This document shows, one piece after another, positions 16,186-24,513 of a stretch of 40,506 nucleotides of DNA; positions within the stretch are counted from its first letter, which is position 1, and each line of letters opens with the position of its first letter. The stretch spans positions 1 to 40,506 of the forward strand of contig CANJPU010000052.1 in NCBI GenBank assembly GCA_947476285.1, in the 5' to 3' direction. Both the position numbers and the translations under genes were made by a program. The notes beneath the pieces are model-generated. The model was given only the letters and a program-made list of their open reading frames with translations, made no database searches and was not told the DNA's origin. The DNA is from Comamonadaceae bacterium. Its GTDB lineage: Bacteria > Pseudomonadota > Gammaproteobacteria > Burkholderiales > Burkholderiaceae_C.

Positions 16186-16626
16186 CTATGGGCGCACCGG
16201 ACGGAACTGCGCGATGGCAATGCCCGGGGCCACGTCGTCAAAGACGACTTCGAGCGGCATATCTATGCACAGATCGGCCTCCGTCATGCCATCTTCCATT
16301 CGCAGCACGCCCACCAGATGCACCTGCGGAAAATCCTCCAGCTCGACGATGGCGATGGTGATGGGAAGATCAACGAACGCCGGGTGGAAAGACTTGTAGA
16401 GCGTGCTCCAGGAATAAACGCGGCCCTTGCCGCTGGCCTGCAGCCAACCGAAATCCATGGATCGGCAGTGCGGACACATCAGGCGGGGGAAGTTGCGCAC
16501 CTTCTTGCACTGGGCGCAGCACTGCACCACCAGCTGGTGCTGGGCCGCCGCGTCCCAGAAGCCCTGGTCCCATTCGAACGGCGTGGGCACAGGCCGGTGT
16601 GCGCTGGTCGTGATCACTTCACTCAT
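16186..16626 (-). CDS. DUF35 OB-fold zinc-ribbon protein (thiolase partner)
   Basis: A 146-residue protein of the DUF35/Zn-ribbon OB-fold type. The rubredoxin-like zinc site is Cys37-x2-Cys40 and Cys51-x2-Cys54 (CCAQCKKVRNF, then MCPHCRSMDF), followed by a beta-rich OB domain containing GRVYSWSTLYKSFHPAF. Proteins of this type form complexes with thiolase-like or HMG-CoA-synthase-like enzymes and help position acyl-CoA. Its ATG overlaps the stop of the thiolase-like gene by 4 bases, which supports a physical partnership. In steroid-degrading systems similar pairs act in side-chain retro-aldol steps; that role is possible here but not shown. Confidence 0.85.
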   Translation of the reverse strand: MSEVITTSAHRPVPTPFEWDQGFWDAAAQHQLVVQCCAQCKKVRNFPRLMCPHCRSMDFGWLQASGKGRVYSWSTLYKSFHPAFVDLPITIAIVELEDFPQVHLVGVLRMEDGMTEADLCIDMPLEVVFDDVAPGIAIAQFRPVRP

Positions 16627-17807
16627 CCGCGTTCTCCTCCCAGAATGAGCGCGCTGGTCGGGTAAGGCAGGCCGGCCGTCACAAGGCAGGTTTGCGCGCC
16701 GGCCACTTGGCTTGTGGAAGTGCCGCGCAACTGCCGTACGCCCTCCAGGATATGGTTGACGCCGTGGATATAGGCCTCACCCAGATTGCCCCCGGCAGTG
16801 TTGACAGGAATGCTGCCCTGCGGGCCGATGTGCCCGTCCTCGACGAACCCACCCGCCTCGCCCAGAGCGCAGAAGCCGAAGTGTTCCAGTTGCATCATCA
16901 GCGTTGGCGTGAAGCAGTCGTACAGTTGCGCCACGTCGATGTCCTTTGGGCCCAGTCCCGCTTGGCGATACACCTCTTGCGCGGCCAGCGTGCCGGGGCT
17001 GGCCAGCAAGTCGCCGTAAGCGGCGAATGACTGCAATGGCCCCTGGCACTCTGGAATGGAGGCTTGGGTGACCGCCTTGACGTAAACCGGCTTGTGCTTG
17101 AGATCGCGGGCGCGCTCGGGGGTGGTCACCACCATCGCCACCGCGCCGTCGGTCTGCAGGCACATGTCGTACTTGCGCAAGGGCGACACGATCACGGGCG
17201 ATTCGAGGTAGTCGGCCAGCGTGAGCGGCTTGCTGTACATCTGCGCGTGCGGGTTGCGGTTGGCATAGCCCCGGATGGTCACCGCCAGTTTGCCCAACTG
17301 CTCGTTGGTCATTCCATACTCGTGCATGCGCCGCCGCGCGATCAGCGCGAACAGTTGCGAGGGTGCAGTCAGACCCTGGGGCGTGAGAAAGTTCTCTGCG
17401 CTGGGGTCTTGGCCGCGGTAAAGGCCGAGCGTGTCGCTGGTGCCCGGCCGCCGCCCGGATCGACCGTTCAGCGTTCGGTAGATGACGACATGGTTGGCCA
17501 AGCCCGTTGCCACCGCCATGGCCGCCTGACCGACCAGAGCGCAACTGACCCCCCCGCCAAAATCCACGCACGACCAGTGGCGCACCAGAGGCAGGCCGAG
17601 GTTGTGGGCGATCCAGGGTTCGGACGCATTGGTCTGCGCCAGGCCGTAGCGCACCAGCCCATCGACCTTCTCGGGGGGCAGGCCCGCGTCGGCCAACGCC
17701 GCCATGATGGCCTCCAGCGCAAGACGCAACTCGCTGCGGCCGGACCGCGTCGAAAACTCAGTGGCGCCTATGCCTACGATGACGGCGCGATCCTTGATAC
17801 TGTTCAT
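16623..17807 (-). CDS. Thiolase-like / SCP2-thiolase family protein
   Basis: A 394-residue thiolase-fold protein of the lipid-transfer (SCP2-thiolase) branch. VIVGIGATEFSTRSGRSE is the usual start, DFGGGVSCALVGQ contains the candidate nucleophile Cys89, QLYDCFTPTLMMQLEHFGF follows, and GGNLGEAYIHGVNHILEG gives the C-terminal His. Classical thiolase CGSG and GHP motifs are changed, as in the branch that works with DUF35 partners. The ATG at 17807 was chosen because the residues upstream are not family-like; its AGGAGA site is rather distant. It is translationally coupled to DUF35 downstream and lies 44 bases after the Bug gene. Retro-aldol or thiolytic cleavage of a beta-hydroxy or beta-keto acyl-CoA is the likely reaction. 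Confidence 0.83.
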   Translation of the reverse strand: MNSIKDRAVIVGIGATEFSTRSGRSELRLALEAIMAALADAGLPPEKVDGLVRYGLAQTNASEPWIAHNLGLPLVRHWSCVDFGGGVSCALVGQAAMAVATGLANHVVIYRTLNGRSGRRPGTSDTLGLYRGQDPSAENFLTPQGLTAPSQLFALIARRRMHEYGMTNEQLGKLAVTIRGYANRNPHAQMYSKPLTLADYLESPVIVSPLRKYDMCLQTDGAVAMVVTTPERARDLKHKPVYVKAVTQASIPECQGPLQSFAAYGDLLASPGTLAAQEVYRQAGLGPKDIDVAQLYDCFTPTLMMQLEHFGFCALGEAGGFVEDGHIGPQGSIPVNTAGGNLGEAYIHGVNHILEGVRQLRGTSTSQVAGAQTCLVTAGLPYPTSALILGGERG

Positions 17808-17851
17808 CCGCTGGGAAGTCTCCTGGGTTGCACCATCGTAGCGTGTGTTAC

Positions 17852-18871
17852 TCAATTGATGCTGAGCTTGGCGCCCTGCACCACGGCCTCGGTGCGTGCC
17901 AGTTCGTCGCTCATGTATTTGCTGAACTGAGCGGGGGTGGTGCCGCCCAGCAACGCCGGGTTGTAGCCCAGTGCCACCAGGCGCCCGCGGGTGGCTGGCT
18001 CACTGATCACGCGGTTGATGTCCGCCGCCAGCCGCTCCACCCGCGCCGGGTCGGTGCCAGGCGCGACGAACAGGCCGAAGAAGAACGAAGCGGAGAAGTC
18101 CTTGAGCTCAGGGATGTCCAGGTCCGCCAGAGACGGGCTGTCCGGGTAGATGGGTGAGCGCTGGTTGTCCAGTGTGGCCAGCAGCCGGATCTTCTTGTCG
18201 TTCACCAGTGGGCGCATGCTGCCCATCTCGTTGATGAACAAGCCGACGTCACCTTGCATCAGCGCCACATTAATGGCGCCCGTGCCGGCGGGGTAGGTGA
18301 TGTGCGTCAGGTTCATGCCCGTGGCCAGCATCAGCCGCTCGGTCGTCAAGTGGGCGCTGGAGCCCACCGCGGCGGAGGCATAGTTGATCTTGCCCGGGTT
18401 CTTCCTGGCATAGTCGATCACCTCGCGCAGCGAATTGCCAGGCAGCGAATTGCTGGCGAACAAGCCGTAAGGTGCCTGCGTGGCCCGCGCGACGGGGACC
18501 AGGTCGCGCCGGACGTCGAAATCGCCGCCCTTCTTGAGCACCTGCTCGATCACGATGCCATTGGCCAGAATGGCCATGGTGTAGCCATCGCGGGGCGCGA
18601 CATGCAGGGCGCGCACGGCCACCTGACCATTGGCGCCCGGCCGGTTGACCACGCTGACCGGCTGCCCCACCTGGCGCGACAGCCCGTCGGCCAATATGCG
18701 TGCGACTCCGTCGGTCGCCGAGCCTGCGGCAAAGGGAACGATCAACTCGAATCGCTTGCTCGGATACACGTCCTGACTGCTGACGGGCAGTGCGGCCACT
18801 GCCAGCATCACGCCCAGCGTGACAGCCCAGGCGCGAAAGACTGCGCGGTCAATGGTGCTTCCGATCTTCAT
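17852..18871 (-). CDS. Bug-family substrate-binding protein
   Basis: This is a 339-residue receptor heading the thiolase operon. A long Sec signal (positively charged MKIGSTIDRAVFR, then a hydrophobic run to LPVSSQ) precedes VYPSKRFELIVPF. The first ligand loop is PFAAGSATD, keeping the Asp but only one of the two glycines. NYASAAVGSSAHL and HITYPAGTGAINV follow in place of the more usual PYKG. The ATG at 18871 has GGAGACAACCCA just upstream, and an almost identical leader precedes the Bug gene at 23542. The duplicated DUF1028 promoter segment lies 55-320 bases upstream, pointing into this gene. Confidence 0.9.
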   Translation of the reverse strand: MKIGSTIDRAVFRAWAVTLGVMLAVAALPVSSQDVYPSKRFELIVPFAAGSATDGVARILADGLSRQVGQPVSVVNRPGANGQVAVRALHVAPRDGYTMAILANGIVIEQVLKKGGDFDVRRDLVPVARATQAPYGLFASNSLPGNSLREVIDYARKNPGKINYASAAVGSSAHLTTERLMLATGMNLTHITYPAGTGAINVALMQGDVGLFINEMGSMRPLVNDKKIRLLATLDNQRSPIYPDSPSLADLDIPELKDFSASFFFGLFVAPGTDPARVERLAADINRVISEPATRGRLVALGYNPALLGGTTPAQFSKYMSDELARTEAVVQGAKLSIN

Positions 18872-18926
18872 TGGGTTGTCTCCATCATCTATCTTGTGTT
18901 TACCTACATGAAACTCGACCACCGCG

Positions 18927-19071
18927 AGCAGCATCGATCACTGCTATCTGCCGTTGCGAGGCGCCTTCTTCGAGGAGCAGTTCGTCAAGCACGGCGCTGG
19001 GAGCCAGGCCTTGCTCCAGAAGATTGAGGCCCAGGTGCACCAGGGCGGAATCGAAACGCCCCTGAAGTCAT
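18927..19071 (-). pseudogene. Truncated copy of the DUF1028 gene 5' end
   Basis: Compared with the intact gene at 11650-12366, this copy keeps the start codon (complement of 19069-19071). It lacks 119 bases just after it (12243-12361 in the original), which breaks the frame, and stops matching beyond 18927. In the 140-base coding part I count about eleven differences, all in the left half; the rest is identical. It cannot make a functional protein. Confidence 0.85.
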
Positions 19072-19107
19072 GTGAGTCTCTCAGGGCGCAAGCGTCGCAT
19101 TGGCCGC

Positions 19108-19136
19108 ATTTTGCTTGGCGTGCCCGGCAGCGTCAA
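19108..19136 (-). promoter_or_regulatory. Copied promoter pointing at the Bug-thiolase operon
   Basis: This is the exact copy of the TTGACG-17-CAAAAT pair found upstream of the intact DUF1028 gene. Transcription from it would cross the DUF1028 fragment and enter the Bug gene starting at 18871 with a leader of roughly 230 bases. Confidence 0.35.
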
Positions 19137-19325
19137 TCCGTGGTTTCGTGAATCGGAATCCCTATCGGCGCAGTCAATCTATTGACGTTTTCCTACTTCA
19201 CGACGCTCTGGTTCGTGTCGGGCGAACGGGGTATGTACGTGTCATGAATTAGGAAAAGCTCACTAGAATGAAAAATTTGCGCCGGCAGTACAAACTCACC
19301 CGGTTCGCAGCTTGAGGGAAATCAG

Positions 19326-20765
19326 ATGCTCGAGAAAATCATCAGCCAGGCCAAAAATGACTTCCCTGTCCATCTGGAGCGCCTGCAGCGCTACATCAGG
19401 CAGCCCTCCGTTTCATCTACCAGAACAGGTATTGATGAAATGGTCGCCATGCTGTCAGCCGAACTGACTCAGCTTGGTGGGGTCACGAAAATCGTCAAGA
19501 GCGACGAATTTCCAATTGTCTACTCCTGTATCGATTCTGGGGCGCAGCGTACCGTTTTGATTCATAGCATGTATGACACGGTTGAGGCCGATGAGCCAAA
19601 CTGGGTTGCTCCGCCCTTCTCTGCAACCCGAATGAACTATCAGGACGCTGGCGAATGCATTATTGGACGGGGAGCCGAGGATACCAAGGGACCGACCACG
19701 GCTATTTTGAACATGATCGCTGCGCATCGCGCCGCCAATGTCAGGCTACCGGTCAATCTCATTCTCGTGTTTGAGGCGTCAGAACTTGGCAGCGGGGGCC
19801 TGCCTGACTTTGTAAAAACGCATCAGCAAGAACTTCGAAAAGCAGACGTTGCTTACTGGCCATGGTGTTCTCAACGCGCAAATGGAAACACAGTTGCATG
19901 GCTTGGCTCAAAGGGGCTCATGACCTTCAAAATGAGATCCACAGGCGGCGACTGGGGCGGCCCTCACTCCAATGATCTTCACAGCAGCAACGCATCCTGG
20001 ATCGCCAGTCCAGGCCATAGGTTGGTACAAGCCCTCGCCAGCATGCGCACAGCGGACGATCTGGACGTTGCAATCGATGGTTTTTACGACGGCAGGCAAG
20101 AGCCTACGCAAGAAGACCTTCGGCTAATTGGTGAGCTGGCAAAGCGATTTGACGCCAAAGGCTTCCTTAGTCAAATGGGAGTTGCGCGTTTCAAGCAGGA
20201 TACGCTTGAGGACGCCTTGAAGGCTTCGCTATATACATCGGCCTTTAATCTATCCGGCTTGAAAGTCGGCAACGTCATAGAGGGCGGTCACAACACAGTC
20301 ATGCCGCGTACGGCAGTCGCGAGTATGGACTTGCGGCTGCTTGAGGGGATGAACATCGACAATGTCGTGCGCTCCATGCGTCGGCATCTGGATAGCCATG
20401 GGTTTCAAGATATTTCTCTGGAGATTACCAATGCCTACCTTGGTGGCCGCACGCCGCCAGAGAGTTGGGCGGCCAAAGAGCTGGTCAGTGCCTATCGAGA
20501 TATGGGGTTCGATCCTGAAGTTTGGCCGGTCGCGCCCGTTGCCATTGCGAGCAGTTTGTTTACAGATCTCGGGATGCCTTGGGTAGCCACTTGCCCTGGC
20601 CAAGCAAGTGGAAAGCACTCAGCGAATGAATACATTCGCGTCGAGGGATACAAGAGCTCCATCGAGTTCATCATTCGGCTCATGTGGCGATTCTCATCGG
20701 CCAGTGCTGCAGAAAAGAGCGAATCAAGTTCATCACAATCAGGAGGACAGCGAAATGTTGAATAG
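19326..20765 (+). CDS. M20-family peptidase-like protein with altered metal ligands
   Basis: This 479-residue protein has the M20 dipeptidase/carboxypeptidase layout, with catalytic-domain motifs on both sides of a dimerisation insert (DLHS near residue 219). Conserved: Asp84, the bridging Asp119 in GRGAEDTKGP, Glu153, and His431 in GKHSANE. Changed: the first-motif His is Met82 (SMYDTVE), the Glu-Glu pair is Ser152-Glu153 (EASELGSGG), and the expected Asp of the next motif falls in AYWPWCSQ. A standard dinuclear zinc site is therefore unlikely. The last 25 residues are Ser-rich and past the fold. The ATG has GAGGG upstream, and the 3' end overlaps the next gene by 11 bases. Amide hydrolysis would be the default guess; a changed activity is possible. 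Confidence 0.82.
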   Translation: MLEKIISQAKNDFPVHLERLQRYIRQPSVSSTRTGIDEMVAMLSAELTQLGGVTKIVKSDEFPIVYSCIDSGAQRTVLIHSMYDTVEADEPNWVAPPFSATRMNYQDAGECIIGRGAEDTKGPTTAILNMIAAHRAANVRLPVNLILVFEASELGSGGLPDFVKTHQQELRKADVAYWPWCSQRANGNTVAWLGSKGLMTFKMRSTGGDWGGPHSNDLHSSNASWIASPGHRLVQALASMRTADDLDVAIDGFYDGRQEPTQEDLRLIGELAKRFDAKGFLSQMGVARFKQDTLEDALKASLYTSAFNLSGLKVGNVIEGGHNTVMPRTAVASMDLRLLEGMNIDNVVRSMRRHLDSHGFQDISLEITNAYLGGRTPPESWAAKELVSAYRDMGFDPEVWPVAPVAIASSLFTDLGMPWVATCPGQASGKHSANEYIRVEGYKSSIEFIIRLMWRFSSASAAEKSESSSSQSGGQRNVE

Positions 20766-21759
20766 AAGATTGATGCAGAAGAAGCTTTTGGCTGGCGTCG
20801 TTCTGGGGAAATTGGGCCTGGCTTCCACGCTGGTGCATGCGCAGCAATCTGGCGGCGCAGGCAGTTATCCCAACAAGCCAGTCAAGATCATCGTTCCTTT
20901 CGCCTCGGGTTCACAAACCGATTCCAACGCGAGATTATTGGTGCCAAAACTGGCCCAGCTTCTAGGCGCCCCAGTGGTGGTTGAGAACAGGGTTGGGGCA
21001 AGCGGCATCATCGGTAGTGAGTTTGTTGCGCGATCTGCACCCGATGGATACACCCTGGTGATGGGAACAGTGACATCTCACGGAACAATGATTTCCCTGG
21101 CCAAAAACCTTCCCTACAACCTCGAGCGGGATTTCAGCCCGATAGGTTTGGTTGCCGCCCCTCCGGCGTTTCTGGCTATTCATCCAAGTGTGCCCGCTTC
21201 GAACATCAAAGAATTTGTCGCCTGGGTGCAATCACAACCGTCGGGCGTCAGCTATTCATCGGCGGGGAACGGCAGCTCCGGTCACCTCACAGCCGAATTG
21301 CTGGCAATGCGCACGGGCGCCAAGCTGATTCAGATTCCGTACAACAACGCGGGGCAGGCTGTCACCGATTTGCTCGCTGGGCATGTCAAGATGATGATCT
21401 ATTACGCCCCGCTGCTGCCGCACATCAGAAGCGGCAAACTCAAGGCCTTGGCTGTGTTCGCAGAAGATCGCGTCGATTTTGCGAAAGAGATTCCCACCGC
21501 CAAAGAGCAGGGATTTCCGGGCATGACTTCATACGGGTGGTCAGGTTTGTTTGGCCCAGGCGCATTGCCCGGCCCGATCCGTGATCGACTCAATGCCGCC
21601 CTCAACAGCACACTGGCTGACCCATCCATTCGCCAACAGTTTGCTGATCAGGGCCAGATCACCATGCAAATGACGCCACCAGAATTTGGCAAGTTCATCG
21701 CAGCCGAAGTGAGCAAGTGGGGCGAGGTTGTGCGGGTTTCTGGCGCAAAGCTTGACTGA
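20755..21759 (+). CDS. Bug-family substrate-binding protein
   Basis: A 334-residue Bug receptor. A charged start (MLNRRLMQKK) and hydrophobic core end at VHAQQ, before SGGAGSYPNKPVKIIVPF. The first ligand loop is PFASGSQTDSN, with Asp kept. PDGYT, the SYSSAGNGSSGHL segment, IPYNNAGQAVTDLLAG and a KWGEVVRVSGAKLD end complete the family pattern. AGGAGG at 20741-20746 fixes the ATG at 20755 within the 3' end of the M20 gene, so the two are coupled. The M20-like product and the receptor presumably act on the same compound or on related ones, perhaps an N-acyl amino acid or small peptide. Confidence 0.9.
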   Translation: MLNRRLMQKKLLAGVVLGKLGLASTLVHAQQSGGAGSYPNKPVKIIVPFASGSQTDSNARLLVPKLAQLLGAPVVVENRVGASGIIGSEFVARSAPDGYTLVMGTVTSHGTMISLAKNLPYNLERDFSPIGLVAAPPAFLAIHPSVPASNIKEFVAWVQSQPSGVSYSSAGNGSSGHLTAELLAMRTGAKLIQIPYNNAGQAVTDLLAGHVKMMIYYAPLLPHIRSGKLKALAVFAEDRVDFAKEIPTAKEQGFPGMTSYGWSGLFGPGALPGPIRDRLNAALNSTLADPSIRQQFADQGQITMQMTPPEFGKFIAAEVSKWGEVVRVSGAKLD

Positions 21760-21850
21760 ACCTAGAAACGGCAGCCCGACGCTGCGCTGCCCGCGACGAT
21801 GCGGATTGGTTTCGAGCGGAAGGCGGCGTCTTACGCGTTCGCGCACCCGC

Positions 21851-22507
21851 TCAACGGCCGAGATCTTCGCCAACCAGGATCACATTGATCCGCTCGCTAA
21901 AGCGCGGCAGCGCGCTCTCGAGCATGCCGGTGCTGTTGTAGCTGAGCCGAGGGTCTTGCCCGCCACCATGTAGCGCGGCGACGCGCTCGAACGCGGCTTG
22001 CTTGTCCTTCACGATTTTGTTCATGCCCAGGACGACAATCACCATGGCCGGACCAAAGATCATCGGCGCCACGCCCTTGCCATGGGCACCGCCGCTGACG
22101 ATGTGGCCGTCAATCGTGACGGCCGTGGCACTGGTCAGGAAGACATCGGCAAAGAACGCCTGGCGTTCCAGGGTTGCTCTCAATGCCGGGTCATTTGCGA
22201 GATCGCCGTGGACGCTACGGCCCAGGTGGTCTGTCTCGCAAACGTATGTGACCTTGTGCTTGCCGTTCGCGCGCAGCTTTGCCAGCACGTCCAATTGGTC
22301 GAGCGTCGTCGACTCGGAGCGAAATACGCTTGCGGCTTCGGGCAGCATTGCCAGAATCGCGTCGATGGCGGCAGCACTGCTCGGGGCGTACTGCGCCTGG
22401 AAGTGCCTGCGTTTGAGGGCGGCCACGACCAGCGCCGCGCGCTGCTCATTGGGCCAGTTACCTGGGTGAAGCGGCTCTACCTCGGCGGCTGCAATGGTGG
22501 TGTTCAT
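21851..22507 (-). CDS. LUD-domain (LutC/YkgG-like) protein without the cysteine motif
   Basis: The 218-residue protein has the LUD domain (PF02589): ALKRRHFQAQYAPSSAAA, the SVFRSESTTLDQLDVL segment, a HGDLAND stretch, FFADVFLTSATAVTIDG, and GPAMVIVVLGMNKIVKDKQAA, ending with TGMLESALPRFSERINVILVG. LUD proteins LutB and LutC take part in L-lactate oxidation in Bacillus; stand-alone members are poorly characterised. Compared with its neighbour at 22548-23291 it is shorter and lacks the four-cysteine stretch before the NxTG motif, so the two have diverged. An AAGGAG site precedes the ATG. It follows its paralogue by 40 bases and is probably in the same transcript. Confidence 0.83.
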   Translation of the reverse strand: MNTTIAAAEVEPLHPGNWPNEQRAALVVAALKRRHFQAQYAPSSAAAIDAILAMLPEAASVFRSESTTLDQLDVLAKLRANGKHKVTYVCETDHLGRSVHGDLANDPALRATLERQAFFADVFLTSATAVTIDGHIVSGGAHGKGVAPMIFGPAMVIVVLGMNKIVKDKQAAFERVAALHGGGQDPRLSYNSTGMLESALPRFSERINVILVGEDLGR

Positions 22508-22547
22508 GTGGATCGGCTCCTTCAGCCTAGGTTCAATCGATCTGGGC

Positions 22548-23291
22548 TCACATGCCCATCTCTTCGCCGATCAAAATCACCTTGACGCGATCGGCGAAAT
22601 CCGGGTGCGATCCCTCCAGGATGCCCGTGTAGTTGCAGATACGGCGCGGGTGATCGCAATCGCTGCACACCCCCGTCGTGGCGCATGGCAGCTCGCCATA
22701 CCATGGACGGTTGTGCATGTCGAAGTGGCGCTTCACGTTCACAGGTGCTGCAAAGTCGCGGATGCGGTCGAAGGCAGCCGCCTTGTCCTTCACGATCTTG
22801 TTGATGCCCACGACGATGACTACCTTGGTGGGACCGAAGAGCAACGGCGCGACGCGGTTGCCACCGCCATCGGTGCTGACGATCATGCCGTCCATCGTCA
22901 CTGCGTTGGCGCCAGTCATATAGACGTCCGCGGAAAACACTTCGCGCTGGATACGGGCGTAGAGCACCCGATTCTTCTCGTAGTCGCCATGGATGTTGTT
23001 GCCGTGCCCGTCCTTCTCCTGCGGATACATGATCTTGTTTGTGCCGCGAGCGCGCAGCGCGGGGATGAGCCCGATCTGGTCGAGCGTCACGGAGTCGGTG
23101 CGAAAGACGCCCGCGCCATCGGGAGCCAGGGCCAGGACTGCTTGCAGCGCGGCCTCACGGTTCTCCACATACTGCGCATCGAAGTTCCTGCGCTTCATGG
23201 CGGCGATCACAGCGTTGGCGCGCTGCTTCCTTACCCAGTTGATGGGATGCGACAAGTTTGTTTCGTCGACATGGGCCAGTGCGGCATTCAT
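22548..23291 (-). CDS. LUD-domain (LutC/YkgG-like) protein with cysteine motif
   Basis: A 247-residue LUD-domain protein related to the one downstream: MKRRNFDAQYVENREAAL, GVFRTDSVTLDQIGL, VFSADVYMTGANAVTMDG and GPTKVVIVVGINKIVKDKAA are shared. It additionally carries PCATTGVCSDCDHPRRICN near residues 205-225, four cysteines that recur in YkgG-type proteins and could bind metal or a cluster. The ATG at 23291 has AAGGAG eight bases upstream, so the ten extra residues of the longer frame are discarded. It is divergent from a Bug gene at 23542, with about 250 bases between them. The role is perhaps oxidation of a 2-hydroxy acid, by analogy only. Confidence 0.85.
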   Translation of the reverse strand: MNAALAHVDETNLSHPINWVRKQRANAVIAAMKRRNFDAQYVENREAALQAVLALAPDGAGVFRTDSVTLDQIGLIPALRARGTNKIMYPQEKDGHGNNIHGDYEKNRVLYARIQREVFSADVYMTGANAVTMDGMIVSTDGGGNRVAPLLFGPTKVVIVVGINKIVKDKAAAFDRIRDFAAPVNVKRHFDMHNRPWYGELPCATTGVCSDCDHPRRICNYTGILEGSHPDFADRVKVILIGEEMGM

Positions 23292-23349
23292 CCGGTGCTC
23301 TCCTTGCGCCGCAAAAGACATGCATGCGGACAGAGCCCATTGTGAGTTA

Positions 23350-23364
23350 CGTACGTCTGGTACG
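23350..23364. promoter_or_regulatory. Inverted repeat CGTAC-N5-GTACG in divergent intergenic region
   Basis: CGTAC (23350-23354) and GTACG (23360-23364) form a perfect inverted repeat in the 250-base space between the LUD genes and the Bug gene. The size suits a GntR- or TetR-type operator. No regulator gene is next to it, so the assignment is tentative. Confidence 0.3.
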
Positions 23365-23541
23365 AAAGTCGCAAATTATTCGGGCTCAGGTCAGCGCAGC
23401 TTACGGTCTCGAAAATGAGAGCTGACGGGACTGTGTGTGGGAATCGAATGGCCGTAACCGGCAAAAAACCGGCGTCATGGGCTACCATCTGCCTTCACCC
23501 CAAGCATCTGGTGCCAGGCAATGCATAACTGGAGACAACCC

Positions 23542-24513
23542 ATGGCGATACGCAAACTGTTCGGTGCCCTGTGCGCCACTGTCCTGATCTGCCTCGGAGC
23601 GCCGGCATTGGCCGACTTCCCCGACCACCCGGTGAAGCTGGTGAACCCCTACGCCGCCGGCGCCGGCGCAATGGACCTGGCCGCTCGGGTGATGGCCGAG
23701 GGCATTAGCGCGCGCCTGGGTAGCCCAGTCGTCGTGATCAACCAGCCTGGCGCAGCCGGCACGCTCGCTGCAACCGCGGTCGCGCGTGGGCCAAAGGACG
23801 GCTACTCGCTGTACTTTGGCGCGTCCTCGGCGCTGGGCTTCACCAAGCTGCTGAACAAGGATGTGACCTACGACCCGGTGCGTGACTTCACTCCGGTGGC
23901 GCTGCTGGGTAACGTGCCGGTGGCTATTTTCGTCAGCGCCTCCAGCGACATCCGCACCATCCAGGACCTGATCGCAGCGGCCAAGGCACGGCCTGGGATG
24001 ATCAATTTCGGCTCACCGGGCTTTGGCAGCGTGTCGCACGTCGCCGTCGAACTGCTGATGGAGCGCGCAGGCATCCAGATGAAGCACGTCCCCTATGGCG
24101 GCAACCCCAACTACTGGAACGACCTCATCGGCGGGCAGATACAGGTGGTCACCGGCGGCATCACCGGTGGCTTGCCGCTGGTGAAGGACGGCCGCTTGCG
24201 CATGATCGCCACTGCCACGGCGACCCGTACGCTGACAGCCCCGGATGTGCCCGCGATCGGTGAAGTGATACCGGGCTACAACGCACCGGCCTGGCTGGGG
24301 CTGGTCGTGGCCCGCGGCACACCAGAACCGATCGTCGTCAAACTGGAAGCGGCGGCGCTCGAAGCTTTCAGAGACCCCACCACAAAGGCGACGCTGGCCA
24401 AAGCCGGCATCGAAGTGGTGCCCCTGGGCCGCCAGGCCTTTGGCGAGAAGATGGCCAGCGACCTCATCATGTGGGAAAGCACCTTGAAGAGCGCGGGCCT
24501 CATCAAGCCCTAA
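23542..24513 (+). CDS. Bug-family substrate-binding protein
   Basis: This 323-residue receptor has the Sec signal [19 protein letters not shown], then [18 protein letters not shown]. The first ligand loop reads [15 protein letters not shown], where one extra residue and a Met precede the Asp, a variation on PFPxGGxx[26 protein letters not shown] and [14 protein letters not shown] follow; the PYGGNPNYW variant points to a ligand unlike those of its neighbours. I chose ATG 23542 because GGAGACAACCC lies just upstream; an ATG seven codons earlier has no site. It overlaps the convergent aldehyde dehydrogenase gene by 4 bases at the stop codons. Confidence 0.9.
   Translation: MAIRKLFGALCATVLICLGAPALADFPDHPVKLVNPYAAGAGAMDLAARVMAEGISARLGSPVVVINQPGAAGTLAATAVARGPKDGYSLYFGASSALGFTKLLNKDVTYDPVRDFTPVALLGNVPVAIFVSASSDIRTIQDLIAAAKARPGMINFGSPGFGSVSHVAVELLMERAGIQMKHVPYGGNPNYWNDLIGGQIQVVTGGITGGLPLVKDGRLRMIATATATRTLTAPDVPAIGEVIPGYNAPAWLGLVVARGTPEPIVVKLEAAALEAFRDPTTKATLAKAGIEVVPLGRQAFGEKMASDLIMWESTLKSAGLIKP

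Larger units (their letters stand above)
18927..19191. repeat. Duplicated DUF1028 5' end and upstream region
   Basis: The segment matches 12103-12242 joined to 12362-12487. The upstream part (19067-19191) differs from the original at only one base that I can see (A to G beside the start codon), while the coding part is more diverged. The match ends in the run of T at 19188-19191. The mosaic divergence suggests a recent copy or local gene conversion. Confidence 0.88.

Noticed and set aside
17064..17930. Plus-strand open frame of 288 codons
   Set aside because: Antisense to the thiolase-like gene; no domain and no ribosome site.
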